The notes below the pieces were generated by a model. That model was not told the DNA's origin. It was given only the letters and a program-made list of their open reading frames with translations, and made no database searches. A stretch of 64,000 nt of DNA from JAGVSR01 sp963750715 (GTDB taxonomy: Bacteria; Pseudomonadota; Alphaproteobacteria; Rhizobiales; Hyphomicrobiaceae): NCBI GenBank assembly GCA_963750715.1, contig CAVVRP010000008.1, forward strand, positions 496,001-560,000, in the 5' to 3' direction. Positions 55,217 to 64,000 of the stretch are shown piece by piece. Each line of letters begins with the position of its first letter. The first letter of the stretch is position 1. The position numbers and the translations under genes are program-made.

Positions 55217-56253
55217 AGTTTCTCGACCTTGCGAAGATCTACGTGAAGGCCGGTGATGGCGGCGATGGATGCATCGGTTTCAGGCGCGAAAAGTTTATCG
55301 AGTTCGGCGGGCCCGACGGGGGTGACGGCGGCCGCGGCGGCGATGTGTTGATCGAATGCTCGCCCAATCTCAACACGCTCATCGACTATCGCTACCAGCA
55401 GCACTTCAAGGCTGAACGCGGCGCCAATGGCATGGGGCAGAACCGTGCCGGCGCCAATGGCCATGACATGATCATCAGGGTTCCGCCTGGGACCGAAGTG
55501 CTGACCGAGGACGAGGAAACGGTGCTTGCCGATCTGACCAAGGTTGGCGATCGCGTTCGTATCGCCAAAGGCGGAAATGGCGGCTTCGGCAATGCGCACT
55601 TCAAGAGCGCGACCAATCAGGCCCCGCGCCACGCAAATCCCGGACTTCCCGGTGAGGAGCTGACCATATGGCTGCGCCTGAAGCTTATCGCCGACGCAGG
55701 ACTGGTGGGGTTGCCTAACGCTGGCAAGTCGACCTTTCTGGCGGCGGTTTCCGCGGCGAAGCCGAAGATTGCCGACTATCCTTTCACCACGCTGCATCCC
55801 AATTTGGGCGTTGTGCGTGCCGGTTCGGTCGATTTCGTGCTCGCGGACATCCCCGGACTCATCGAAGGTGCGCACGAAGGTGCGGGTCTTGGAGATCGTT
55901 TCCTTGGTCATGTAGAGCGTTGCCGCGTTCTGCTTCATCTCGTCGATGCGACGCAGGACGACGTGGCTGGCGCCTACCAGACGGTGCGTGGCGAGCTCAA
56001 TGCCTACAGCCCCGAGCTGGCGAAGAAAGAGGAGATCGTCGCACTGTCGAAGTGCGATGCGCTGACCGACGACATCCTTGCGGAAAAGTCGGAAGCTCTT
56101 AAAAAGGCCGCGAAGAAGAAGCCGATTGTCATTTCCGCCGTATCTGGCCTCGGCATGAAGGAGGCTCTGTTCGGGTTGACCAAGGAGATCGGCAAGGCGG
56201 ATGCGCGCGACGAAGCCGAAAACCCGGAACCTAGAGAGGCGTGGCGGCCATGA
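55213..56253 (+). CDS. obg: GTPase ObgE/CgtA
   Basis: A conserved essential GTPase in late 50S assembly and stress signalling. The glycine-rich Obg fold (GGDGCIGFRREKFIEFGGPDGG, split by the long run of G) is followed by the G domain: GLPNAGKST (G1), DIPGLIEGAH (G3) and SKCDAL (G4). 346 residues, typical for alphaproteobacterial Obg without the OCT domain. ATG 55213 overlaps the upstream stop. In Caulobacter CgtA controls ribosome assembly and cell-cycle progression. Confidence 0.96.
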   Translation: MKFLDLAKIYVKAGDGGDGCIGFRREKFIEFGGPDGGDGGRGGDVLIECSPNLNTLIDYRYQQHFKAERGANGMGQNRAGANGHDMIIRVPPGTEVLTEDEETVLADLTKVGDRVRIAKGGNGGFGNAHFKSATNQAPRHANPGLPGEELTIWLRLKLIADAGLVGLPNAGKSTFLAAVSAAKPKIADYPFTTLHPNLGVVRAGSVDFVLADIPGLIEGAHEGAGLGDRFLGHVERCRVLLHLVDATQDDVAGAYQTVRGELNAYSPELAKKEEIVALSKCDALTDDILAEKSEALKKAAKKKPIVISAVSGLGMKEALFGLTKEIGKADARDEAENPEPREAWRP

Positions 56254-56290
56254 TTTTCAATTAGGACTTCGATTGCGCGGGGGATTCTTT

Positions 56291-57931
56291 ATGGCTTGTG
56301 TCAATGCGATAACCGCCGCCATGGCGCGGGCGTTGATTGCGTTCCTAGCTCTGTTCGCCGCGTCGGGATTTCAACCGGTTGTCGCCGAAAACCAGACTGT
56401 AACCGCCGAGCTTCGGGCGCGCCTGACAGCGCTCGCCGATCCTAAATCCAGAGTCATCGGCGGCAAAAAAATCGCCGCGCCGGAGTTTTTGCCGAAGCTC
56501 TACGCGGCGCTCGGCTACAAACTCGCGTGGTCCGATTCCGCGATGGTCGCCGTACTGTCGGAGGCTGTGGCGCGCAGCTGGGAAGACGGGCTGGTGCCCT
56601 CTGACTTCCACGCCGATTACGTAAAGGCGCAGGCAGCTCCAGGCACGCCTGCGGCCAACCCGGTCGATCGCGACCTGCTCCTGAGCGATGCTCTGACACG
56701 GCTGCTGTACCAGCTCTACTTCGGCAAGGTGAAACCCAACGGCGTCGATCCGAACTGGAACTATGCGCGTCCGATGCTTGCCGAGGATCCGGCGAACGTG
56801 ATCGCCGCAGCACTCCAGGCCAAAGACGTGAACGCTCTCATCGAGAAAGCGCGTCTGCAGCACCCGCTCTACACCGAGCTGAAGGCGCTTATGCAGCAGT
56901 ACACGCAATACCAGCTGTCAGGTGGCTGGCCGCAGATCGCCGCCGGTCCTACTTTGAAGCCTGGGCAGACGGATGCCCGGGTGGCGACCGTGCGTGCGCG
57001 TCTGCTCGTCACGGGAGAATACGAGACCGTTGCTGATGAGAAGGCCGATGTCTTCGATGAAGCCCTGAGCGCCGGGGTGAAGCGTTTTCAGATGTCTCAT
57101 GGCATCGAGGCGGATGGCATTCTGGGACCAGGCACGGTTGCCGCACTCAACGTGACGGCTGCGGAAAGGACGGATCAGATCCGAGTCAATCTCGAGCGCG
57201 CGCGTTGGCTGCTTCGTACGACGCAGCCCGACATGGTGGTCGTGAATGTCGCCGGCTACTACCTTCACCTCTTCCTCAAAGGTGAGAAGGTCTGGTCGAC
57301 CCGCGTCATTGTCGGGCAGTCCTACAACAAGACGCCTATTTTCACGGAGGCGATGAAGACCGTCGTGTTCAATCCGGACTGGACCGTGCCGCGCAGCATC
57401 GTGCGCAACGAAATTTTTAACAAGGCATCGGTCAATCCCGGCTATCTCGCAGCCAACAACTATTACCTGACGGACGGCTCAGGCCGGCCAGTCGGGGATG
57501 TCGATTTCAACCAGTACACGAAGGAAACATTTCCCTACGGCGTTGTGCAGCGACCCGGAATGCGTAATGCGCTGGGCCTTGTAAAGTTCCTGTTTCCCAA
57601 CAAGCACTCTGTCTACCTGCACGACACGCCGGGACGGCAATTGTTCGACAAAGCGGATCGCACCTTCAGCCACGGCTGCATCCGGGTCGAAGATCCGCTG
57701 AAGCTCGCAGAGTTGATTCTAGGCGACAGGCTCAGCTGGGACCGGAAGAAAATCGATGCCACGGTCGCGACCGGCAAGCTTCAGGGCATTGCGCTGCACG
57801 TACCGCTTCCCGTGCTGCTGTTGTACTGGACGGTCGATCCGTCGCCCGTCGGCGGAACCTACTTTTACCGCGACGTCTACGGACGCGATGCCCGCCTGCT
57901 TAAGGCGCTCGACGCCGAGTTCCAGCCGTAA
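56291..57931 (+). CDS. L,D-transpeptidase, YcbB/LdtD type
   Basis: A peptidoglycan cross-linking enzyme. The start ATG 56291 (GGGGGA upstream) gives a signal-type N-terminus ending around VVAEN. A helical scaffold domain (residues about 40-210) is followed by a peptidoglycan-binding motif (FQMSHGIEADGILGPGTVAALN) and the YkuD catalytic domain with the motif S460-H461-G462-C463-I-R. The 546 residues fit the LdtD/YcbB size. It makes 3-3 cross-links or attaches proteins in the periplasm. It lies downstream of obg on the same strand. Confidence 0.93.
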   Translation: MACVNAITAAMARALIAFLALFAASGFQPVVAENQTVTAELRARLTALADPKSRVIGGKKIAAPEFLPKLYAALGYKLAWSDSAMVAVLSEAVARSWEDGLVPSDFHADYVKAQAAPGTPAANPVDRDLLLSDALTRLLYQLYFGKVKPNGVDPNWNYARPMLAEDPANVIAAALQAKDVNALIEKARLQHPLYTELKALMQQYTQYQLSGGWPQIAAGPTLKPGQTDARVATVRARLLVTGEYETVADEKADVFDEALSAGVKRFQMSHGIEADGILGPGTVAALNVTAAERTDQIRVNLERARWLLRTTQPDMVVVNVAGYYLHLFLKGEKVWSTRVIVGQSYNKTPIFTEAMKTVVFNPDWTVPRSIVRNEIFNKASVNPGYLAANNYYLTDGSGRPVGDVDFNQYTKETFPYGVVQRPGMRNALGLVKFLFPNKHSVYLHDTPGRQLFDKADRTFSHGCIRVEDPLKLAELILGDRLSWDRKKIDATVATGKLQGIALHVPLPVLLLYWTVDPSPVGGTYFYRDVYGRDARLLKALDAEFQP

Positions 57932-58011
57932 GTGGACCGGACGCAGATCGATTTTCTCCGACCACTCCCTTCAACGGGAGACGGTTTAGTACGACATACC
58001 GGCTGCAGGAT

Positions 58012-58263
58012 ATGAAAGGTCGACCGATGCCCCGAACGATTAGACTCGGATTCTGGAGCTATACGTTGCCCGAGTGGGCGCCGGCGCGCATTCTCATTGG
58101 CGTGCTCCTCATCATGTTTGGATTTCTCGGGTTCCTTCCGGTGCTGGGATTCTGGATGGTTCCACTCGGCATCATGGTCCTGTCATACGACGTTCCGCGT
58201 GTGCGCTTGCTCAGGCAGCGGATCACCGCGTGGTGGAGATCGCGTCGCAACCAGAACTCCTGA
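58012..58263 (+). CDS. Small membrane protein
   Basis: 83 residues with two transmembrane helices (ILIGVLLIMFGFLGFLPVLGF and VPLGIMVLSYDVP) and a basic C-terminus (RLRQRITAWWRSRRNQNS-like). It resembles the PGPGW/YbhN-type small membrane proteins, which are uncharacterised. ATG 58012 or 58027. It converges on the MFS gene with 16 bases between the two stops. Confidence 0.75.
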   Translation: MKGRPMPRTIRLGFWSYTLPEWAPARILIGVLLIMFGFLGFLPVLGFWMVPLGIMVLSYDVPRVRLLRQRITAWWRSRRNQNS

Positions 58264-58279
58264 CCGAAGCGCCGACGTG

Positions 58280-59453
58280 TCAGGTGCGTGATGGCCCGCG
58301 CTTGCGCAGCACGATGTACATAAGGCCGAGCAGCCCGGTGATCCAGACGGTGGCCAGGAAGCCATAGACCGGGAATTGGGTCATCGCCGCGCCACCGATC
58401 AACGGCCCCAAGATTTCCGCCGATCGTGTACATCATGATGAATGCCGCGTTGCCGGGCGCAAGATCGCGCGGTGGCAATTCTTCACCGATTATGGCGAGC
58501 GCGAGTGTGTAAAACCCCATGACGGACCCGCCTATCAGGAACACGACGACCGGCCCCCACCACGGTATCGAAATGTAGAGCGGCAGGAGCACCGACGCGA
58601 TCAGGAAGACAATGCCGATGCCGATGATCACGGTGCGCCGGGGCACGACGTCCCCCACCATGCCGAGGATCAATTGCGGGGCGAGGCCGCCGACGAGAAG
58701 AATCGTCAGCAGACGAAGGGCGGTTTCTTCGCCAACTCCAGACTCGAGCGCGACGTTGGCGAGAAGGGCGAAGTGGGCGGTCTCCAGAAATCCGCCGAGG
58801 AATCCGCCCGCCATGCCGACGGGTGAAAGCTTCATGGCCGCGAACACGCCGGAGGTCGATTCCGAGGAGAAGTCCGGGGCACGGCTTCTGGCAAGCCAGA
58901 CCGGAATGATCGTGAGAACCGACCCCAGAACGCCGACCACGAATGGAGAAGGACCGGCTGTCCCGACTGCATCGAGCAGAGATGGTCCGACCGCGAAGCC
59001 GGAGAAGTAGGCGATGATGTAGAATGAAATAATACGCGTTCGGTTGCGATCTTCGGCAACCATGTTGATCCATGTCTCGCTGATGAGCCAGGGGAGCGCG
59101 AGGCCGATGCCCATCAGGAAGCGAAGGAAGATCCACGTCCAGGCGTCCTGTACGAAGTACAGTCCCGCGTAGCCGAATGCCGACATCAGGCAGCCGATAA
59201 TCATCGCGTTGATCGGGCGGACTTTGGCGATGAGGTACGGCAGCAGCGGAAACAGCACGAGGATGGCGACCGAAGGCGCCGCGCCGACTAGGCCGATCAG
59301 CCATTTTGGCTCGCCCCACGCCTCGAACGTAAGGGCGGCCAGCGGATAGCCCATACCGAACGAAATGCCGACCCCGAACGAAGCGATGATGACGGCGGCG
59401 AGACTGCGGTAACGCTCAGCCGGCGTCATCACGATTTCTGTGCTTGCGGTCAT
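58280..59453 (-). CDS. MFS transporter, +1 frameshift near the C-terminus
   Basis: A 12-helix major facilitator of the YbfB/YcaD-like group. Motif-like elements include FEAWGEPKWLIGLVG and FLGGFLETAHFALL. The frame breaks at GGAAATC (58414-58416 on the plus strand): with AA the sequence reads I-G-G-I-L-G-P-L-I-G-G-A-A-M and then ends at 58280 as a normal C-terminus. The substrate is unknown. It is divergent from a TetR gene with only 51 bp between, and a perfect dyad sits in that gap, so TetR probably represses this exporter. Confidence 0.88.
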
Positions 59454-59468
59454 CGCCTATCGCCTGTA

Positions 59469-59483
59469 TTCAACATTGTTGAA
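59469..59483. promoter_or_regulatory. Perfect dyad between MFS and tetR-type genes, likely operator
   Basis: TTCAACATTGTTGAA has 7-bp perfect arms around one central base. It lies in the 51-bp divergent promoter region, 16 bp from the MFS start and 21 bp from the regulator start. This is the classical place and form of a TetR-family operator controlling both genes. Confidence 0.75.
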
Positions 59484-59504
59484 ATGACGTAGCCCGGAAC
59501 CTCG

Positions 59505-60203
59505 ATGCAGGCAAGTTCCAAAACCAGGGCGCCGCTGAAAAAACATCCCCGCGGAAAACGCGGCCTGGAGCGGGACGAGCTTGTCGAGGCCTCACTCGGC
59601 GAAATAGAGCGCGCCGGGCTTGATGGGTTCACCGTGAGGTGCGCTGCCCGCGCCATCGGTTGCGATCCCTCGGCACTCATCTATCACTTCAAGTCCAAAG
59701 AAGGGCTGGAGCGCGCGGTCGCGGACCGTCTGCATAGCGACATCGTGCGGCCCGATGCCAAATTGTCATGGGATCAGCGGTTGGTCGGTGTTGCGCGTCA
59801 ATACCGCGGCCTGGCGCGTCGCTACCCGAATGGCTTTCCGCTGCTCCTGCGTTACTGGACCGCGGGGCCGAAGGATCTCGCGGTCGCCCAGGATTGCTAC
59901 CGCGCCTTCGCCGATGCGGGTCTGGCGGACACGCAGATCCCCATCGCGGAATGCGGGTTTTATGCAGCCATACTAGGCTTGTGCGCGGGCGAGATCGGCG
60001 GTGTCGTCGGCCGTCCCGACAGACAGACGCTGGAGCACATCAGGAAATCACCGGAGCTGTCCGAGTTGCGCCGCCTATTACCCGTCATAACGTCGATCGA
60101 TTCCAAGGATGTCTTCGAAGCCGCGCTTGCCGCATTGATAGCGGGCTATCGCCCATCTGCCCAGAAGCCGTCCAAGACATCCGGGAAAGGCGCCAAGCCA
60201 TGA
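59505..60203 (+). CDS. TetR-family transcriptional regulator
   Basis: A 232-residue regulator. The N-terminal HTH has RDELVEASLGEIERAGLDGFTVR and IGCDPSALIYHFKSKEGLERAV, the TetR signature. The C-terminal ligand domain (ARRYPNGFPLLLRYW, GFYAAILGLCAGEIGG) is of TetR_C type. It faces the MFS gene across a 51-bp region containing a perfect dyad. Its stop overlaps the ynfA start (ATGA). Confidence 0.93.
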   Translation: MQASSKTRAPLKKHPRGKRGLERDELVEASLGEIERAGLDGFTVRCAARAIGCDPSALIYHFKSKEGLERAVADRLHSDIVRPDAKLSWDQRLVGVARQYRGLARRYPNGFPLLLRYWTAGPKDLAVAQDCYRAFADAGLADTQIPIAECGFYAAILGLCAGEIGGVVGRPDRQTLEHIRKSPELSELRRLLPVITSIDSKDVFEAALAALIAGYRPSAQKPSKTSGKGAKP

Positions 60204-60526
60204 AGTCGTTCGCGATTTACGCTGCTGCTGCATTGGCCGAGATCGGCGGATGTTTCTCGTTCTGGGCTTGGCTGCGGCTCGGAAAGAGCGCCTGGCTCGT
60301 CGTCCCCGGCATGGCCTCACTCGCCGCGTTCGCCTATCTCCTGACCCTCATCGACAGCGAGGCGGCTGGCCGGGCTTATGCAGCCTACGGCGGTGTCTAC
60401 ATCGCAGCTTCACTGGTCTGGCTGTGGCAGGTGGAGGGCCTGCGGCCGGACCGTTATGATCTCACCGGCGCCGCCATCTGTCTTGCGGGCGCCGCCATAA
60501 TCCTGCTTGCGCCGCGCACGGGTTGA
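60200..60526 (+). CDS. YnfA/UPF0060 family small membrane protein
   Basis: 108 residues with four transmembrane segments and the family motifs AALAEIGGCFSFWAWLRLGKS, GRAYAAYGGVYIAASLVWLW and RPDRYDLTGAAICLAGAAIIL. YnfA proteins are SMR-related and linked in Shigella to drug efflux. ATG 60200 overlaps the TetR stop, so regulator and membrane protein are cotranslated; together with the divergent MFS this looks like a small transport/regulation module. Confidence 0.93.
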   Translation: MKSFAIYAAAALAEIGGCFSFWAWLRLGKSAWLVVPGMASLAAFAYLLTLIDSEAAGRAYAAYGGVYIAASLVWLWQVEGLRPDRYDLTGAAICLAGAAIILLAPRTG

Positions 60527-60569
60527 GGCGTATTGCCTGCGTCCGATCTGCTCTATTCCGGCCCTTCCA

Positions 60570-61730
60570 ATGACACCCGCGAAACAGAAATCGTCACCAG
60601 AAAACGCCGTGCGTCCGGAGTGGACGAAGGCGCGTCGGGTCGTGGTCAAGATCGGGTCGGCGCTGCTTGCCGATCGCACCACGGGTCTGTTGAAGGCCGA
60701 TTGGCTCGCCTCCCTGATGGACGACGTCGCCGCGCTCGCAAAGGCCGGCAAGGATTTGGTGCTCGTGTCGTCGGGCTCGATCGCTTTAGGGCGGCACAAG
60801 CTCGGTCTGCCGAAGGGCGCGCTCGAGCTCGAGCAGAGCCAGGCGGCGGCAGCAGTCGGGCAAATCGGACTGGCGCACGCCTACCAGGAGCTTGCTGCAA
60901 GCCACGGGCTGACGGCCGCGCAAATCCTTCTGACGCTTGGCGATACGGAAGAGCGCCGCCGGTATCTCAACGCCCGGCACACCATCGAGACCCTTCTCGA
61001 GCTGAAGGCTATTCCCGTCGTCAATGAGAACGACACCGTCGCCACCGCCGAGATCAAGTATGGCGACAACGACCGACTCAGCGCGCGTGTCGCCTCGATG
61101 GTGTCGGCCGATTGTCTCGTGCTGTTGTCCGATATCGATGGTCTCTATACCGCCCCGCCGGGTAGCAGTGCGAATGCGAAGCACATTCCGCTCGTAACTG
61201 ACATCACCGCCGAGATCGAAGCCATGGCCGGCGACGCGGGCACCGAATTGTCCAAAGGCGGCATGAAAACCAAGATCGAAGCAGGCAAGATCGCGCTCGC
61301 CGCCGGAATCAACATGGTGATCACCACCGGCAAGGTGATGCATCCGCTGCGAGCCATCAGCGACGGCTCGAAGGTGACGTGGTTCTTGGCGAACTCCGAT
61401 CCCGTTACGGCAAAGAAGCGCTGGATCGCAGGGCAGCTCGAGCCGCGCGGAACCGTCCATATCGATGCCGGCGCCGAGAAAGCGCTGATCTCGGGCAAAA
61501 GTCTATTGCCGGCCGGTGTGCGCCGTGTCGAAGGCACTTTTGATCGGGGCGATGCCGTCATCATCCGCGCCGCCGACGGACGCGAACTCGGTCGCGGACT
61601 GTCAGCGTATACCCGTCCCGAAGCCGAGCTTATCATCGGGCACAAGTCCGGCGATATTGCCCGACTCCTTGGCTATGAAGGTACGCCCGAACTGGTCCAT
61701 CGCGACGACATGGCCCTTAGCAGGAAGTGA
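60570..61730 (+). CDS. proB: Glutamate 5-kinase ProB
   Basis: First enzyme of proline synthesis: L-glutamate to gamma-glutamyl phosphate. The amino acid kinase domain shows RRVVVKIGSALLAD, LVSSGSIALGRHKLG and VNENDTVATAEIKYGDNDRLSARVA (split), and a C-terminal PUA domain is present (ISGKSLLPAGVRRVEGTFDRGD). ATG 60570 is chosen because the 60507 start overlaps ynfA. proA follows after four bases. Confidence 0.95.
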   Translation: MTPAKQKSSPENAVRPEWTKARRVVVKIGSALLADRTTGLLKADWLASLMDDVAALAKAGKDLVLVSSGSIALGRHKLGLPKGALELEQSQAAAAVGQIGLAHAYQELAASHGLTAAQILLTLGDTEERRRYLNARHTIETLLELKAIPVVNENDTVATAEIKYGDNDRLSARVASMVSADCLVLLSDIDGLYTAPPGSSANAKHIPLVTDITAEIEAMAGDAGTELSKGGMKTKIEAGKIALAAGINMVITTGKVMHPLRAISDGSKVTWFLANSDPVTAKKRWIAGQLEPRGTVHIDAGAEKALISGKSLLPAGVRRVEGTFDRGDAVIIRAADGRELGRGLSAYTRPEAELIIGHKSGDIARLLGYEGTPELVHRDDMALSRK

Positions 61731-61734
61731 TGCC

Positions 61735-63021
61735 GTGACCCGGTTGGATAAGATCGACGCAGAAACGGTTGCGCTGATGCAGGGCCTCGGTGAGGCCGCA
61801 CGCGCCGCGTCGCGCGTACTGGCTTTGGCGCCAGCCGATCAGAAAGATACCGCGCTGCTGGCTTCGGCAAGGCATCTGCGGTCAGCGCAAACTTGCATCA
61901 TCGCCGCCAATGCGAAGGATCTCGCCTCCGCGCGCGAAGCCGGACGGCCGACGGCTTTCATCGATCGGCTGATGCTCGATGCCAAGCGGGTCGAGGCAAT
62001 CGCCAAAGGGCTCGAGGATGTCGCGGCGCTGCCTGATCCGGTCGGTACCGTGCTCGCCGAATGGCGCCGCCCGAACGGTTTGCATTTCGAGCGCGTGCGC
62101 GTGCCCATCGGCGTCATCGGCATCATTTATGAAAGCCGCCCGAACGTAACGGCGGACGCGGGCGCATTGAGCCTCAAGGCTGGCAACGCGTCGATTCTGC
62201 GGGGAGGTTCGGAAAGCCACCACTCCTCTCTCGCCATTCATGCCTGTCTCGAGAAGGGCCTTGCCCAGGCGGACCTGCCTCAAGCCGTAATACAGTACGT
62301 CACGACGACGAACCGCGATGCGGTCGGAGAAATGCTGCGCGGACTGGACGGCAACGTCGACGTGCTTGTGCCGCGCGGCGGCAGAAGTCTCGTCGAGCGC
62401 GTGCAGAATGAGGCGCGCGTTCCGGTGTTCGCGCATCTGGAAGGCATCTGCCATACCTATGTCGATCGCGCCGCTGACCTCAACATGGCGCGCCGCATCG
62501 TTCTCAACGCCAAGCTGCGGCGCACAGGTGTGTGCGGCGCAACGGAATGCATGCTGGTCGATAAGGCAGCCGGCACGGATATGTTGAAAGCGCTTGTCGT
62601 AGCCCTGATCGATGCCGGTTGCGAGGTGCGCGGCGACGCGGCCACGCAGAAAGCCGATCCCCGGGTGAAGGCCGCCGATGTGGACGATTACGGATACGAG
62701 TTCCTCGATGCGATCATCGCGGTGAAAGTTGTCGACGGTGTCGGCGAAGCGATCGCGCATATCGCGCGGTTTGGCTCCCAGCACACCGACGCCATCGTCA
62801 CAGCCGATGAGGCAACGGCGGCGCGATTCCTGCGCGAGGTCGATTCCGCCATCGTGCTCCACAACGCATCGACGCAGTTCGCCGATGGCGGGGAATTTGG
62901 CTTCGGCTCGGAAATCGGTATTGCAACTGGAAAGCTCCATGCGCGCGGGCCGGTCGGGGTGGAGCAGCTGACGAGCTTCAAGTACGTCGTGCGCGGTGAC
63001 GGCCAGATTCGATCGCTATAG
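61735..63021 (+). CDS. proA: Gamma-glutamyl phosphate reductase ProA
   Basis: Second enzyme of proline synthesis: NADPH-dependent reduction to glutamate semialdehyde. Landmarks are RVPIGVIGIIYESRPNVTADA, SLKAGNASILRGGSESHHS and the catalytic cysteine region LRRTGVCGATECML. The aldehyde-dehydrogenase fold has 428 residues. GTG 61735 is the start that fits the family; ATG 61730 is in another frame. Operon with proB (4-base gap). Confidence 0.95.
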   Translation: MTRLDKIDAETVALMQGLGEAARAASRVLALAPADQKDTALLASARHLRSAQTCIIAANAKDLASAREAGRPTAFIDRLMLDAKRVEAIAKGLEDVAALPDPVGTVLAEWRRPNGLHFERVRVPIGVIGIIYESRPNVTADAGALSLKAGNASILRGGSESHHSSLAIHACLEKGLAQADLPQAVIQYVTTTNRDAVGEMLRGLDGNVDVLVPRGGRSLVERVQNEARVPVFAHLEGICHTYVDRAADLNMARRIVLNAKLRRTGVCGATECMLVDKAAGTDMLKALVVALIDAGCEVRGDAATQKADPRVKAADVDDYGYEFLDAIIAVKVVDGVGEAIAHIARFGSQHTDAIVTADEATAARFLREVDSAIVLHNASTQFADGGEFGFGSEIGIATGKLHARGPVGVEQLTSFKYVVRGDGQIRSL

Positions 63022-63111
63022 CTCCGGGCCTGCTTCTGACTTGATTTTGCCGGTGCACCTTGTACCAAGCGGTCCGTGCACAACGGTCATATGAGCGCGG
63101 AGACAATAACA

Positions 63112-63960
63112 ATGAAACTCGTTCGATTTGGCGCTTTGGCTTCCGAGAAGCCCGGGCTCGTCGATCCTGCTGGGCAGATCCGAGATCTGTCGGCGCATGT
63201 ACCAGACATCAACGGCGCCGCGCTGGCTCCCGAAAGCCTCGCCCGGCTGCGCGCCATCGACCCCGCGAGCCTGCCTCTTGCCCCGGCTGGCGCGCGGATC
63301 GGCGCTCCGGTGTCGCGGCCGTGGAGCTTTATCGCCGTCGGGCTCAACTATGCCGACCATGCCAAGGAAACCGGACAGGAAATCCCCACCGAACCGATCC
63401 TGTTCAATAAGCTCGGCAATACCGTTTCCGGCCCCTTCGACGACGTCATCTATCCCAAGGGTGCCGATCGTATGGACTGGGAGCTGGAGATCGCCTTCGT
63501 CATCGGCAAGCGTGCACGCTATGTCGAGGAGAAAGATGCGATGGACTACGTGGCCGGCTACTGCATCTGCAATGACGTGTCCGAGCGCCGCTTCCAGATG
63601 AAGCGCAACGGCCAATGGGTGAAGGGCAAGGCGTGCGAGACGTTCGGGCCGCTTGGACCCTGGCTCGTCACCACGGACGAGATCAAGAATCCCCACCATC
63701 TGTCCATGGAGCTTAAGGTCAACGGCGAGACGCGCCAGAAGGGCTCGACTTCGACCATGATCTTCTCGGTGCCCTACCTCGTAGCCTATATCACGCAGTT
63801 CTGCGTGCTGGAGCCGGGCGACGTGGTGACGACGGGAACACCGCCCGGCGTAGGTTCTGGCATGAAGCCGCCGCAGTACCTGAAGGCCGGCGACGTTATG
63901 GAGCTGACCATCGAAGGCCTTGGCCTGCAGCGTCAGACCGTGGTGTCATTCACGGGCTGA
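63112..63960 (+). CDS. Fumarylacetoacetate hydrolase (FAH) family protein
   Basis: A 282-residue member of the FAH superfamily, which includes hydrolases, decarboxylases and isomerases of aromatic or sugar breakdown. Visible are FIAVGLNYADHAKETGQEIPTEP, a metal-binding DWELEIAFVIGK (E-x-E motif) and VVTTGTPPGVG. Catechol-type or ureidoglycolate-like substrates are possible. ATG 63112 has GGAG upstream; the longer frame from 63076 is less likely. It ends 40 bases before the window edge. Confidence 0.9.
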   Translation: MKLVRFGALASEKPGLVDPAGQIRDLSAHVPDINGAALAPESLARLRAIDPASLPLAPAGARIGAPVSRPWSFIAVGLNYADHAKETGQEIPTEPILFNKLGNTVSGPFDDVIYPKGADRMDWELEIAFVIGKRARYVEEKDAMDYVAGYCICNDVSERRFQMKRNGQWVKGKACETFGPLGPWLVTTDEIKNPHHLSMELKVNGETRQKGSTSTMIFSVPYLVAYITQFCVLEPGDVVTTGTPPGVGSGMKPPQYLKAGDVMELTIEGLGLQRQTVVSFTG

Positions 63961-64000
63961 TAGCCAGCCGCCGCAAACTCTCGCTTTACGCGGAGTTAGG

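Overview
This 64 kb window is a GC-rich chromosomal segment from an alphaproteobacterium, most likely a Hyphomicrobiales (Rhizobiales) member. The gene order supports this: mutS-glnD-murJ-trpS, then tsaB-rimI-fur-plsC-miaB-phoH-ybeY-corC-lnt-xre-metK-trmB, then rimP-nusA-ylxR-infB-rbfA-truB-rpsO-pnp, and later rplU-rpmA-GNAT-obg and proB-proA. A quinoprotein dehydrogenase-associated SoxYZ-like carrier hints at a methylotrophic, Hyphomicrobium-like lineage, but this is inference. There is no rRNA operon, CRISPR array, prophage or intact insertion sequence; one tRNA (Arg, CCG) is present.

Layout. 1-6.5 kb: mutS end, glnD, murJ, trpS. 6.5-10.6 kb: a small accessory stretch (cyclic-nucleotide-like domain protein, metallophosphatase, UspA protein), then a NifU-type Fe-S scaffold and a nitroreductase. 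10.5-32.8 kb: a dense housekeeping block for tRNA modification, Fur, membrane and ribosome maturation, SAM synthesis, transcription/translation factors and PNPase; many genes overlap by ATGA/GTGA or are separated by a few bases. 33-40.6 kb: accessory region with arsM-aqpS arsenic genes, a BON-domain gene, small hypotheticals, a CBS protein, a flavin-reductase-like protein, tRNA-Arg, and divergent AraC and MarR regulators. 40.7-49.3 kb: polA, small hypotheticals, the SoxYZ-like carrier, a decayed thermonuclease, an AdoMet-decarboxylase-like protein without its catalytic serine, and an Mrp ATPase fused to DUF971. 49.5-53.6 kb: a TRAP permease pair without a binding protein, a parS-like site, and an Ntn-hydrolase. 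53.9-64 kb: rplU-rpmA-GNAT-obg, an L,D-transpeptidase, an MFS/TetR divergent pair with a clear operator palindrome, ynfA, proB-proA and a fumarylacetoacetate-hydrolase-family enzyme.

A striking property is the number of conserved genes broken by a single extra base: glnD, murJ, trpS, fur, the BON gene, the Ntn-hydrolase and the MFS gene. Removing one base, usually from a short homopolymer, restores the family-typical protein each time. I read these as probable sequencing or assembly errors and annotate the genes as whole loci with the frameshift noted. The nitroreductase and the thermonuclease carry more complex lesions.

The least ordinary items are the serine-less AdoMetDC homologue (47131-47697), the parS-like 16-mer at 52567-52582, the Mrp-DUF971 fusion, the mutually exclusive hairpins between rpsO and pnp, and two stem-loops directly in front of metK. 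I did not find an obviously new multi-gene system.
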